From the NCBI GenBank assembly GCA_965279195.1, contig CBDIHP010000023.1, positions 1-64,000 on the forward strand: 64,000 nucleotides of DNA, written 5' to 3'. The position numbers were made by a program, and so were the translations under genes. The notes beneath the pieces were generated by a model, which was not told the origin of the DNA, searched no databases, and was given only the letters and a program-made list of their open reading frames with translations. Source of the DNA: CBDIHP01 sp965279195. GTDB taxonomy: Bacteria > Planctomycetota > Planctomycetia > Isosphaerales > Isosphaeraceae. Positions 21,311 through 30,550 of the stretch are shown here, piece by piece (the first letter of the stretch is position 1; each line of letters begins with the position of its first letter).

Positions 21311-22502
21311 CTTGCCTTCGAGAAGGGCTCGAACCAGCAGGTCGTTGGAGGCCTGCCAGCGGTAGGACTGGGCGAGGCGGCGGCCGAGGTCGGCTCGCTC
21401 GCGGCGGAGGTCGTGGCGGTCGAGGAGGTCGCGGAGGCAGGCGGTGAGGGCGTCCTCGGAGCGGGGGTCGAAGTACCACCCGGCCGCGCCGCCGATCTCG
21501 GGCAGGGCGGTGTTGTCGGCCAGGGCGATCGGCAGGCCCTGGGCCATCGCCTCGATCGCGGGGATGCCGAAGCTCTCGCAGGTGGACGAGAAGACGAGCG
21601 CGGACGCCTCGGCATAGGCCGCCCGCAGGGGCCGGCCCTGGCGATAGCCGGGCATCCGCACGATCGCCTTGCGCCCGAGTTCCGCCATCGCCTCGCGGAT
21701 CGGCCTCGCCTGCGACTCCGAGCCGGCCCCGAGCAGGACCAGCCCCAGCTCGCCCGAGGCCACCTCCGGCAGACGACCGGCCGCCTTCACCAGCCCCACC
21801 AGGTTCTTCCTCGGCTGGAAGTTCGCCACCGAGATCAGGTACGGCAGGCCCGGGGGGAGCTGGAAGTCGGAGCGGATGGCCGCCCGCTCGTGGGCGGTGG
21901 CCTCCTCGTAGAAAAGATCCTCCGCGCCATTGGGGACGTACGCCACCCGGCCCCGGCACTGGGGGAAATGTTCGAGGAGCCGTTCGGTGTTGAACCGGGA
22001 GACCGACAGGACGAGGTCGGCCCGGTGGAAGACCTTGTCGAGCATGGCCAGGCGGCGGGGGCCGCCGTAGCGGATGTCCTGCAGGACGTCGTGGCTGGTG
22101 ACCGCGTGCTTGCCGTGCCTGGCGGAGATGTAGAACTCGGCGGGGCAGTAGACCCAGTCGACGGGCCCGGTCCACCAGTCGACAGGGGGCCAGTCGGCCA
22201 CGCGCCAGAGTCGGATGGCGTCGATGAGCCGGAGGGGGAGTTCCTTCTTCGGGGTCGCCGGGGGGGATGGTCTCCCAGTAGGCGAGCCCGTCGGGCTCCT
22301 TCATCCGGCCGGAGACGACCGAGAGCGAGACCTCCGAGCGCTTGGCCAGCCGTTCGAGCTGGGAGAGCGCGTGGCGGGTGACCCCCGTGGGCCCCCGGCA
22401 GGCGTCCATGTCGTAGACGAGGGCGACCCTCGGCGGCGCGACGGGGGACGTCGACGGACGTGCACGCGAGCCGGCCGCGTCGGTTCCAGGCTCGCCCGTC
22501 AT
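21308..22502 (-). pseudogene. Family 4 glycosyltransferase, one frameshift
   Basis: The N-terminal part from ATG 22502 reads RVALVYDMDACRGPTGVTRH and SLSVVSGRMKEPDGLAYWET. After a seven-C run (22260-22266) the family match continues in another frame: KKELPLRLIDAIRLWRVADW, the acceptor region with SVSRFNTERLLEHF, and the donor half (ISVANFQPRKNLVGLVKAAG, SSTCESFGIPAIEAMAQGLP, LPEIGGAAGWYFDP). With six Cs the frame would be continuous and give a normal GT4 (GT-B fold) of about 400 residues. It may be a sequencing indel, phase variation in a homopolymer, or a dead gene. The sugar and acceptor are unknown. Confidence 0.8.
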
Positions 22503-22689
22503 ACGCCGTCGTTCTCCGTCTCGATTCGATTTGGCCGCGAGGTGTGCCCGGGGGCCTCGGTGGAGTCCATGGCCCCGGTCGCGGGCGGCACCCAGGGTAG
22601 GGGAGCCCCCGTGGCGATGTCAATCGGCTGCAACCCACGGGGGGCCGCGGCCTTCGGCGCCCCCCTTCGAGAAATCGATCCGCGGACTG

Positions 22690-22717
22690 TTGACACAACA
22701 GGCGAGGACGGTACACT
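22690..22717 (+). promoter_or_regulatory. Promoter of rpsL-rpsG
   Basis: A perfect TTGACA (22690-22695), a 16-base spacer and TACACT (22712-22717) form a strong housekeeping promoter. The -10 context CGGTACACT recurs before rpsJ and fusA. Transcription from here would give a leader of about 360 bases before rpsL. Confidence 0.75.
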
Positions 22718-23085
22718 ACTGACTTCGGCGTCTTGCGCCGGGGCGATCGCGTCGTCGACGGAGGTTGCCTCGCCCGCAGGTTCAGGGCGTCTGGATTGCG
22801 TCGGCCTGGTCTGGTCTCAGCTCGGACCGCCGTCCTAGTCTCCTGGTTGTTGACGATTTGTCTTGCTTGCCTGTGTGCGTGTGACGGCCGCCCCCGGGTG
22901 GGCCGGATGCCCGCCGATACCGCCCCCGTGCTGATGCTGCGGCGCGTGGGAAACTGGTCGGATGCGGCGGACGGACCTCACGGTGCCCCTGCGACACCAG
23001 CGACTCGACAGGATGCCCCCAGCCCAACGCCATGCAGATGCAATGCAGGCGGGACGCGGGGTTTAGGGAAATCTCGGGATCCTCC
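22718..23085. other. Long rpsL leader
   Basis: About 365 bases between the promoter and the rpsL start. No reading frame looks like a protein. It may hold a translational control structure for the str operon, but I could not identify a mimic of the S7 binding site by eye. Confidence 0.4.
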
Positions 23086-23484
23086 ATGCCCACGATCAAT
23101 CAGCTCGTCCGGAAGCCCCGCCGACCGGTCGTGTACAAGACCAAGTCGCCGGTGCTCGAAGGCTGCCCGTTCAAGCGGGGGGTCTGCCTCCAGGTCAAGA
23201 CGATGACCCCCAAGAAGCCGAACTCGGCGCTCCGCAAGGTGGCGCGCGTGCGGCTCTCCAACAGCAAGGAAGTCACCGCGTACATCGGCGGCGAAGGCCA
23301 TAACCTCCAGGAACACTCGATCGTCCTGGTCCGCGGCGGCCGCGTCCGCGACCTGCCGGGTGTCCGCTATCACATCGTCCGCGGCGTCCTCGACTGCCTC
23401 GGCGTCACCGGCCGTAAGCAGGCCCGCTCCAAGTACGGTGCCCCCGCCAAGGCCGCCGCGCCCGTCAAGGGCAAGAAGAAGTAA
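23086..23484 (+). CDS. rpsL: 30S ribosomal protein S12
   Basis: A 132-residue S12 starting MPTINQLVRKPRRPVVYKTK, of normal length. The universally conserved decoding-centre loop TPKKPNSALRKV is intact (K43, K44: the sites of streptomycin resistance changes, both wild type here). GEGHNLQEHSIVLVRGGRVR and the PGVRYHIVRG-LD segment are canonical. A short Ala/Lys tail follows. The start is the standard MPTINQL; the open frame upstream is not family-like. rpsG follows after 190 bases, and fusA and tuf do not follow. Confidence 0.98.
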   Translation: MPTINQLVRKPRRPVVYKTKSPVLEGCPFKRGVCLQVKTMTPKKPNSALRKVARVRLSNSKEVTAYIGGEGHNLQEHSIVLVRGGRVRDLPGVRYHIVRGVLDCLGVTGRKQARSKYGAPAKAAAPVKGKKK

Positions 23485-23674
23485 TCCGAGTTCCGCCCCG
23501 GAACCGGTGCCCAGGCGCGGACCTCCGCCGCCCAGCAACCGGCCGATCGAACGCCCTTCGCCGTCCCCCATCGCGCGGACGGACCCGGGCCCGAGATCGG
23601 CCGTGCCGGCGTGAGGGACCCACCGGGTGCCGGCCTGCCCAAGACACGAGACGATTTGAGACCAGGACTCCCGA

Positions 23675-24148
23675 ATGGCCCGCAAGTTCACCGCCAGCAA
23701 GTCCCAGCTCCGCCCCGACCCGAAGTACGGTTCGAAGCTGGCCAGCAAATTCATCAACTGCCTGATGTACGACGGCAAGAAGTCGGTCGCCCTGGCCGTC
23801 TTCTATGACGCCCTCGAACTCATCGAGAAGCGCCTGCCGAACGAGAACCCGATCGACGTCTTCACCCGCGCGGTCGAGAACGTCAAGCCGATGATCGAGG
23901 TCCGTTCCAAGCGCGTCGGCGGTGCCACCTACCAGGTGCCGATGCAGGTCAACAAGACCCGCCAGCAGACCCTCTCGGTCCGCTGGCTGCTCCTGGCCGC
24001 CCGCGAGAAGAAGGGCCGCCCGATGGCCATCAAGCTCGCCGACGAACTGATCGCAGCCTACAACCGCGAAGGCTCCGCCATCAGCAAGCGCGAGAACGTC
24101 CACCGCATGGCCGACGCCAACAAGGCGTTCGCCCACTTCGCCTGGTAA
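23675..24148 (+). CDS. rpsG: 30S ribosomal protein S7
   Basis: A 157-residue S7 with the signature region DPKYGSKLASKFINCLMYDG and the RSKRVGGATYQVPMQV beta hairpin, then RWLLLAAREKKGRPMAIKLA. It is the primary 16S rRNA binder of the small-subunit head. AGGA lies seven bases before the ATG. Second gene of a two-gene str operon; a strong hairpin follows, and the next genes are glycosyltransferases rather than fusA. Confidence 0.98.
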   Translation: MARKFTASKSQLRPDPKYGSKLASKFINCLMYDGKKSVALAVFYDALELIEKRLPNENPIDVFTRAVENVKPMIEVRSKRVGGATYQVPMQVNKTRQQTLSVRWLLLAAREKKGRPMAIKLADELIAAYNREGSAISKRENVHRMADANKAFAHFAW

Positions 24149-24188
24149 TCTCTGCACCCGCAGGGCTTTCCTCGCCAAAACAACCCGC

Positions 24189-24222
24189 GCGGCCGGTCGG
24201 GACCGTCGTCCCGACCGGCCGC
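24189..24222 (+). terminator. Hairpin after rpsG
   Basis: A perfect 15-bp stem, GCGGCCGGTCGGGAC / GTCCCGACCGGCCGC, with a four-base loop lies 40 bases after the rpsG stop. No real T-tract follows, so it may act as an intrinsic terminator of reduced strength or as a 3'-end stabiliser. Confidence 0.65.
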
Positions 24223-24297
24223 GTCGGCGTTTCGAATGGGCTATGTTTGCCTGAAGCAAGGCGATCGGCGTTGGTCATTTGGTGCTGGACGCCCGGT

Positions 24298-24491
24298 GGA
24301 AGCGCTGGGCGAGCATCTCCCGATGCCGCCCCTACCACCGCCGCGCTGGACCACGAAACCGGGGTCTCCCGACCCCTTTCGGAAAGGGTTCGACGTTACG
24401 GCGCACTTGATTTCCGGGTCGGGAGACCCGCTCCTGTGGGACGGGATCTCAGGGCAAGGGCGGCATCGGGAGATGCTCGCCCGGCGCTTCC
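24298..24491. repeat. Family B palindromic element, copy 2 (covariant)
   Basis: Same plan as copy 1: outer arms GGAAGCGCTGGGCGAGCATC... (24298) and its complement ending GCCCGGCGCTTCC (24491), with inner arms CCGGGGTCTCCCGACCCC and GGGTCGGGAGACCCG. In the outer hairpins GGGTC/GACCC of the other copies is replaced by GCATC/GATGC on both sides, so pairing is kept. Lies downstream of rpsG. Confidence 0.85.
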
Positions 24492-24569
24492 GACCTCCTC
24501 CGATCCATCGGCTCTTCATCCTATCCAATCGTTTCCCCATCACCCATTCCCCATCATCCATCCCTCCCC

Positions 24570-25877
24570 ATGCCCCAGGACCCGCTCTCTATCCTGGTGA
24601 TCGAGCCGAAGTTCCCCGGCAGGCTGGGGGCGGTGGCCGACTGGCTGGTGACCCACCGAGGTTACCGGGCCTCGTTCTACTGCCACAACGTCGCCTCGCC
24701 CGAGTTCTGGCCCGGTGCGGTGGGCAAGGGCCTGGAGGTGGTGGCGTACAACGTCGGCGGGGTGGCGAAGGAGTCGAGCGTCCCCTGGCCGAAGGTCCTG
24801 GAGCGGGGCCTCTGCCACAGCTACGGCTGCTGGGAAGTGCTGGAGAACCGCCGACCCCGACCAATCGACGCCATCATCGGCCACTCCGACGGCCTCGGCT
24901 CCACCCTGTTCGCCCAGGTCGCCTATCCGAGAGTGCCCATCCTGCAACTCTTCGACGGCTTCCTGCAACCCCACCGCCACGACCTGTCGGATGACTCACC
25001 CGGGGACACCCCGTCCGCGTTCTACCACTGGCGCCGGGCGTCCAACGCGATGGACCTGCTCGACCTCGAGAACGGCGTCCGTCCCTGGATCCCCACCGCC
25101 TGGCAGCGTGACCTCTACCCCGCCGAATATCGCGACGACTTCCTCGTCCTCCACGACGGCGTCGACACCAGGACATTCCGGCCCGAGAACCGCACCGCCG
25201 GGGGCGACCGCGTCGTGCTCGGCCGGAAGATTCCGGCGGGGACGAAGCTCGTCACCTACGTCGCGCAGACGCTCGAATCGGTCCGAGGCTTCGACCGGTT
25301 CTTCCGGCTCGCGAACGCCCTCATCGCCAGGCGAGACGATGTCCTCTGCCTGGCCATCGGCGACCCGGTCGTCACCCGGTCGCTCGACATCGCGCACTAC
25401 GGCGGCAGCTTCCTCCAGCACCTGCTCGACCGGACCTCGGGCGTCAACGCCGACCGGTTCTGGTGCACCGGCGCGGTGCCGCCGCAGGGGGTGGCCCAGG
25501 TCCTCGCCGCCAGCGACCTCCAAGTCTACCCCAGCCGGGTCCACGCGGCGTCGCGATCTCTGACCGAGGCGATGGCCTCCGGCTGCACCATCCTCGCCGG
25601 CGACCAGGCGCCGAACCGCGAGTTCCTCGAGCACGACGCCAGCGCGATCCTCGTCCCTCCCGGCGAGGACGACGCCTGGCTCGCCCAGGCCGGGCGGATG
25701 CTCGACGAGCCCGGGGCGTTCGCCCACCTGGGCCGGAACGCATCGGCGGTCGCCAAGCAGAAGTTCTCTCGCGAGGTCAACCTGCCGAGGCTGGCGGAGC
25801 ACTTGCAGACGCTCGCGGGCCTCGACCAGCGGCCGAACGCCCGGATGCTGGCGACCCTCTCGAAGGGGGAGGCTTGA
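24570..25877 (+). CDS. Family 4-like glycosyltransferase
   Basis: A 435-residue GT-B protein. The N-terminal acceptor domain starts DPLSILVIEPKFPGRLGAVA. The C-terminal donor domain has LVLHDGVDTRTFRP, KLVTYVAQTLESVRGFDRFF and the nucleotide-sugar binding helix PSRVHAASRSLTEAMASGCT followed by N-R-E-F. The E in SLTEAMASG takes the place of the usual EX7E acidic pair. It is followed two bases later by a second glycosyltransferase with the same VRGFD-type donor motif, so both probably build one glycan. Sugar and acceptor are unknown. Confidence 0.85.
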   Translation: MPQDPLSILVIEPKFPGRLGAVADWLVTHRGYRASFYCHNVASPEFWPGAVGKGLEVVAYNVGGVAKESSVPWPKVLERGLCHSYGCWEVLENRRPRPIDAIIGHSDGLGSTLFAQVAYPRVPILQLFDGFLQPHRHDLSDDSPGDTPSAFYHWRRASNAMDLLDLENGVRPWIPTAWQRDLYPAEYRDDFLVLHDGVDTRTFRPENRTAGGDRVVLGRKIPAGTKLVTYVAQTLESVRGFDRFFRLANALIARRDDVLCLAIGDPVVTRSLDIAHYGGSFLQHLLDRTSGVNADRFWCTGAVPPQGVAQVLAASDLQVYPSRVHAASRSLTEAMASGCTILAGDQAPNREFLEHDASAILVPPGEDDAWLAQAGRMLDEPGAFAHLGRNASAVAKQKFSREVNLPRLAEHLQTLAGLDQRPNARMLATLSKGEA

Positions 25878-25879
25878 AC

Positions 25880-27124
25880 ATGCAAGTCCTCTTCCTCCAC
25901 GACGCGTTCCCCGCGCAGTTCGGCCACCTCGCGCTGGAGCTGACCAAGCGTTACGGCTGGTCGTGCCACTTCCTGGTCGAGGACCTGTCGAGTTGCCCGT
26001 TGCCGTCGGCCGAGATGCTGGCGACGCTCGACGTCCGCAAGCTGCCGTACACGCCCGAGTACCGCAACGCCGGCCCGTTGCCCTGGCCGCAGGTCTACGC
26101 CCGGTTCCTCGAAAGCTCCGAGACGATCTACGAGGCGGTGAAGGCTCGGCCCGACCTGAAGCCCGACCTCGTCGTCGCCCACGGGGGCAGGGGGGCGCCC
26201 TCGATCCTGGTTCGCGAGGCGGTGGACTGCCCGATCATCAATTACTGCGAATATTACTTCTCGCCCAGCCACAGCGACATCTCGTATCGCGTGGACCTCC
26301 CCCCGGCCGAGCCCGCGCCCTTCTTCCCCCGCTGCATCAACGCCCCGGTGCTCGTGAGCCTCGCCGACGCCGACGCCGGCTACTCCGCCACCCGCTACCA
26401 GCGTTCGACGTTCCCTGAGCGCTTCCAGCACAAGATCGAGGTCCACTTCGACGGCGTCGACACCGAACTCTATCGGCCCGGCAAGGCGCCCCGCGTGGTC
26501 GGCGGCGAGGTCGTGCCCGAGGGGACGAGGATCGTCACGTTCGTCTCGCGGGGGCTGGAGTCGATCCGGGGCTTCGACGTCTTCATGAAGGTGGCCGCGC
26601 GGATCCAGCGGGAACGGCCGGACGTCCTGTTCGTCGTGGTCGGCAGCGAGGAGACCTATTACGGCTGGGACAAGCTCCACACCGGCGAGCCCAGCTTCAA
26701 GCAATGGGTGCTCAAGCAAGAACAATACGATCTGACCCGGACGAAGTTCCTCGGCCACATCTCGCCCGAGGAGCTCGCCGAGCTGTTCAAGGTCACCGAC
26801 CTGCACTTCTACCTGACCGCCCCGTTCGTCCTGTCGTGGTCGCTGATCGACGCGCTGTCGGCCGGGGCGCTGGTTCTGGGGTCGGACGTGGCCCCGGTGC
26901 GCGAGGTGATCACCCCGGGCGTGAACGGTCTGATCGAGCCCCTGTTCGACGTCGACCGCCTCGCCGACGCCGCCCTCGCCGCCCTGGCCGACCCGGCCGC
27001 CTATGAGCCCCTGAGGCGTGCGGCCCGCGAGCGGATCCTCGAATCGTACTCCCTGGAGACCTGCATCCCCGCGCTCCACGATTACTTCGAGCGTGTGGCG
27101 GCCGCGGGGCCCGGTCCTCGTTGA
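25880..27124 (+). CDS. Family 4 glycosyltransferase
   Basis: A 414-residue GT-B enzyme starting MQVLFLHDAFPAQFGHLALE, the FP-QF-HLA start typical of a GT4 subfamily. The donor half has VHFDGVDTELYRP, RIVTFVSRGLESIRGFDVFM, KFLGHISPEELAELFKVTDL and SWSLIDALSAGALVLGSDVA followed by PVREVI. The ATG lies two bases after the TGA of the preceding glycosyltransferase, with GGGGGAGG just before that stop, so the two are coupled. The extended reading upstream is a shadow. A role in surface polysaccharide or glycoprotein assembly is inference. Confidence 0.92.
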   Translation: MQVLFLHDAFPAQFGHLALELTKRYGWSCHFLVEDLSSCPLPSAEMLATLDVRKLPYTPEYRNAGPLPWPQVYARFLESSETIYEAVKARPDLKPDLVVAHGGRGAPSILVREAVDCPIINYCEYYFSPSHSDISYRVDLPPAEPAPFFPRCINAPVLVSLADADAGYSATRYQRSTFPERFQHKIEVHFDGVDTELYRPGKAPRVVGGEVVPEGTRIVTFVSRGLESIRGFDVFMKVAARIQRERPDVLFVVVGSEETYYGWDKLHTGEPSFKQWVLKQEQYDLTRTKFLGHISPEELAELFKVTDLHFYLTAPFVLSWSLIDALSAGALVLGSDVAPVREVITPGVNGLIEPLFDVDRLADAALAALADPAAYEPLRRAARERILESYSLETCIPALHDYFERVAAAGPGPR

Positions 27125-27197
27125 CAACCGCCTGACACAGCCCGCATCATGAATGCCCCCAGGACCTTCGCGGAACCCAGAATGTGCCGACCTCACT

Positions 27198-27353
27198 GGG
27201 AGCCGGTTCGGGTGCGACTGGCCAGGCCAGTGCGACGACCGCGATGGGACGAATCGGGGGGTCGGACGGAGGTTTCCGGATGTTCCCAGGCCACCTCGGC
27301 AGGCCGAGCATTCCCCGGCACTGGCACAGCCAGTGGCACCCGAACCGGCTCCC
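27198..27353. repeat. Palindromic element E
   Basis: The 18-base outer arms GGGAGCCGGTTCGGGTGC (27198-27215) and GCACCCGAACCGGCTCCC (27336-27353) enclose inner inverted pieces (ACTGGCCAGGCCAGT; CACTGGC/GCCAGTG). It occupies the gap between the glycosyltransferase stop and the membrane protein gene. Only one copy is in this window. Confidence 0.8.
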
Positions 27354-27417
27354 AATCGGAGCCGATGCGGACTGAATCGCATCACTCCTCGAACCAACAT
27401 CTTTGACCAAATCACCC

Positions 27418-28971
27418 ATGAGCGACGCGATGGACCAGGCACCCGAGAACCTGCCGCTTCCCCGATGGTCGATCGTCGCCCTGATCGTCGCCGCGTCCTT
27501 CTTCGCCCTGGCGGAGACCGTGGCCGACCCCGACCTCTGGGGGCACGTCGCCTTCGGCCAGGACATCCTCCAGAAGCGCGAGATCGTCCAGCCCGACCCC
27601 TACTCGTATTTGACCAGGGATTACCCCTGGATCAATCACGAGTGGCTGGCCGAGGTCACCTACGCGATCTGCTACGACAACTTCGGGCCTCCGGGCCTGG
27701 TGATCTTCAAGACCCTCCTCAGCGTCTCGATCATCGTCGGCCTGGTCTACCTCGTCGGCACGCCCGACGACCTGCCGGCGCTCATCGCCGTGGCGATCAC
27801 GCTGGTGCCGCTGCGGATGGGGCTGGGGACCTGTCGCCCGCAATTGTTCACATATTTCTTCTTCATGGTCGTGATCCTGGCGATCCGTCAGCGCGAGGAC
27901 GGACGGGGGGCGAAACTGCTCTGGCTGATGCCGCTGGTCTTCGCCACGTGGATCAACATGCACGGCGGGGTCCTCGCCGGCGGCGGCATCCTGGGGGTGT
28001 GGGCCCTCGGGCGGGCGGTCGAGCGGAAGGATTACCTCGCCCTGACGCTGGCGATCGTCTCGGGCCTGGCGATCCTGGCCAATCCCTACTTCATCCACCT
28101 GCCGCTGTTCCTCCTGCGCACGGCGACGATCCCCCGGCCGGAGATCAGCGAGTGGGCCCCGCTCAAGATCGTGAGCTTCGAGGGGGCGGCCTACCTGGCG
28201 ATGGTCGGGATGGTGCTCTGGCGTGGCCGCTCGCGGTCGTGGTCGGCCCGGATCGCGCTCGCCGCGTGCGCGGTCACGCCCCTGATGTCCACCCGACACC
28301 TGCCCCTCTTCGCCATCGCCGCCGCCGGCCTTGGCGTCGCCAACCCGCGTCCGATCAGGAAGGATGACGCCGATCCCACCGAGGCGGCCCCGGCCGGGAC
28401 GCCCCCGCGCTGGATGACGGTGATGACCTGGATCGCCCCGGTTCTGATGATCGCCCTGGCGGTGCCCCGTCTGCTGGTGATCCGCCTGGAGCCGGCGACG
28501 CTGGCGTACCCGTCGCGGACGATCGAGCGAATCCGCGAGTCGGGCTACAAGGGGCCGCTGGTCATCGACTTCGACTGGGGCGAGTACGCCATCTGGCACC
28601 TCTGGCCCAACGTCCAGGTCTCGCTCGACGGCCGCCGCGAGACGGTCTACTCCGACGCGATCTACAAGGAGCAGACCAACTTCCGCGACGGCGTCGGCGA
28701 GTGGGACGCGGTCCTGAAGCGCCCGGGGACCGAGATGGCCCTCGTCTCCCGCAACATGCCCGTCTTCGCCCTGATGTCGCTCCTGCCCGACTGGACCCTC
28801 GTCTCCAAGGACGACATCAGCGCGCTGTTCGCGAAGAAGAACTCGAAGGCCCTCGAACTCCTGAACAACACGAAGCCCAACGCCGACTACCCCATCAACG
28901 GCAAAGGCCTCTACGTCCCCTGGCCGACCCCGAAGAATCACCGGCCGCTCGTCCGGCCGATCTCCGAGTGA
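27418..28971 (+). CDS. Polytopic membrane protein, GT-C-like
   Basis: A 517-residue protein with about nine to ten hydrophobic helices in the first 400 residues and a soluble C-terminal domain. The first loop holds DPDLWGHVAFGQDIL and DYPWINHEWLAEV, an acidic D-x-W...HEWL arrangement seen in GT-C-like planctomycete and myxobacterial membrane proteins. The C-terminal part has DFDWGEYAIWHLWPNVQVSL and DGRRETVY. The ATG at 27418 is used; an upstream TTG is possible. It follows two glycosyltransferases and could be a lipid-linked sugar transferase of the same pathway, but catalytic residues cannot be assigned with certainty. Confidence 0.75.
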   Translation: MSDAMDQAPENLPLPRWSIVALIVAASFFALAETVADPDLWGHVAFGQDILQKREIVQPDPYSYLTRDYPWINHEWLAEVTYAICYDNFGPPGLVIFKTLLSVSIIVGLVYLVGTPDDLPALIAVAITLVPLRMGLGTCRPQLFTYFFFMVVILAIRQREDGRGAKLLWLMPLVFATWINMHGGVLAGGGILGVWALGRAVERKDYLALTLAIVSGLAILANPYFIHLPLFLLRTATIPRPEISEWAPLKIVSFEGAAYLAMVGMVLWRGRSRSWSARIALAACAVTPLMSTRHLPLFAIAAAGLGVANPRPIRKDDADPTEAAPAGTPPRWMTVMTWIAPVLMIALAVPRLLVIRLEPATLAYPSRTIERIRESGYKGPLVIDFDWGEYAIWHLWPNVQVSLDGRRETVYSDAIYKEQTNFRDGVGEWDAVLKRPGTEMALVSRNMPVFALMSLLPDWTLVSKDDISALFAKKNSKALELLNNTKPNADYPINGKGLYVPWPTPKNHRPLVRPISE

Positions 28972-29126
28972 CAGGGTCGCTTTGCTGATAGGCGGGAATC
29001 AGGCGCGAGCGTCGGGGCCGACTTCTGGATACGATCTTCGGGCGTCTGGCCTGGCCTCGTCGCCGAGCGGCTGCCATGCCCGACGAGGCCGCCACCCCAG
29101 AAACCGCCCCAGGAGATCGCAACCAG

Positions 29127-30473
29127 ATGAGACTTCGACCCAGCACCCTCGGGATCCTCGGGCTGATCCTGACCGCCACGCAGCCCGCGACGGCCCAGCT
29201 CCAGTCGCACTATCAGGAGTGGGGCAAGCAGGCGGTGACGTCGAACCTCAAGGCGGGCGCGGCCAAGCTCGACATCACCCCGCCGCCGGACACGCCGGTC
29301 ACCGGACACCCCCGCAAGACCAGGGGGGCGAGGGATCCCATCCGCGCGGGCGTCTTGCTGCTGGATGACGGCAAGACGAAGGCGGCGATCGTGACCTACG
29401 ACCTCGTCAAGGCGTGGGACCCCCTCGTGGCCATGACCCGCGAGGTCGTCTCGGCCGGGACCGGGACGCCGCCGCAGAACGTGATGGTGGCCGTGTCGCA
29501 CAACCACTCGGCCCCCGACTTCGAGAAGGAAAAGGCCTGGGCCGCCGACATCAAGGCGAAGCTCGCCGACGCCACGTCGAAGGCCAAGGCCGAGATGCGG
29601 CCGGTGACCGTCGGCTACGGCGAGGACGCGATCTCGTTCAACATCAACCGCCGCAAGGTGGTCGACGGCCGGGCGGTCGTGAGGCTCAACCCGGACGGAC
29701 CCAACGACAAGCGGGTCAAGGTCTTGCGGTTCGACGACGGCAAAGGATTGACGCCCGTCGCGGTGCTGATGCACGCCGTCTGCCACCCCTGCTTCTTCAC
29801 CTGGGGCGACAACGCCACCCCGCCGCATCCGGAAGGTTACCCGAGGATGTCCGCCGACTTCCCCGGCGAGGCCCAGACGTTCGTCGAGAAGGTCTATGAT
29901 GGCCAGACGTCCAGCCTGTTCCTCCAGGGCTGCGCCGGCGACATCCGCCCCAACCTGGCCGGCGACCCGTACCGCTGCGCCGACGAGGCCGACATCCAGT
30001 TCGCCGGCCGAGACCTCGGCGGCGCGGTCATCAAGGCCCTGGCGAAGTCCATGACCCGCGAGGTCGCCGCGAAACGGCCCAGCACGTATAAGCTCAAGGT
30101 CGCCTCCGAGCGCGTCACCCTCGCCGGCAAGGACGGCCCGGTCACCTGCGAATTGATGGCGATGAAGGTCGGGCCGTACCTGTTCCTGACCATGCCCGGC
30201 GAGCCGATGGTCGAGTACGGGTTCCGCCTGGAGAAGGCCATCGCCGACCGCGCGGTGCCCATCATCGTCGGCTACGCCAACGGCGGCATCGGCTACATCG
30301 CGACCGCCGAATCCCACAAGGTCGGTGGCTACGAGCCCATGCAGTGTCCCCTGCTGCCCGAGGCCGAGGACCAGATCGTCAAGCTCCTCGGCAAGCTCGC
30401 CGACCAGGTCGTCGGCGACGTGTTCGAATCCTTCAACAAGCACCCCGCCGGCACGCCGTTGCGGACGAAGTGA
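29127..30473 (+). CDS. Neutral/alkaline ceramidase-like secreted hydrolase
   Basis: A 448-residue protein with a signal peptide (STLGILGLILTATQPATAQL). It then has the ceramidase-family start LKAGAAKLDITPPPDTPVTG, SHNHSAPD (124-131), the metal-site region LMHAVCHPCFF (histidines 216 and 220) and FLQGCAGDIRPN (266-277). These are the Zn-binding and nucleophile-proximal motifs of the neutral ceramidase family; planctomycete members are many and their substrates are not proven to be ceramides. AGGAGA is ten bases before the ATG. The longer upstream start would bury the signal peptide. Confidence 0.88.
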   Translation: MRLRPSTLGILGLILTATQPATAQLQSHYQEWGKQAVTSNLKAGAAKLDITPPPDTPVTGHPRKTRGARDPIRAGVLLLDDGKTKAAIVTYDLVKAWDPLVAMTREVVSAGTGTPPQNVMVAVSHNHSAPDFEKEKAWAADIKAKLADATSKAKAEMRPVTVGYGEDAISFNINRRKVVDGRAVVRLNPDGPNDKRVKVLRFDDGKGLTPVAVLMHAVCHPCFFTWGDNATPPHPEGYPRMSADFPGEAQTFVEKVYDGQTSSLFLQGCAGDIRPNLAGDPYRCADEADIQFAGRDLGGAVIKALAKSMTREVAAKRPSTYKLKVASERVTLAGKDGPVTCELMAMKVGPYLFLTMPGEPMVEYGFRLEKAIADRAVPIIVGYANGGIGYIATAESHKVGGYEPMQCPLLPEAEDQIVKLLGKLADQVVGDVFESFNKHPAGTPLRTK

Positions 30474-30550
30474 GGGCTCAAGGGGGTGGTCGATCATCCG
30501 ACGTCGATGATCGACCATCTCCCATGCGACATCCGATCCGGGGGTTTCCC

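Noticed and set aside
22733..23206. Short plus-strand frame before and within rpsL
   Set aside because: Shadow with no family-like residues; the region is the rpsL leader.
25463..25879. Extended start of the second glycosyltransferase
   Set aside because: The added residues are an Arg/Pro-rich shadow of the first transferase; the ATG at 25880 is coupled to its stop.
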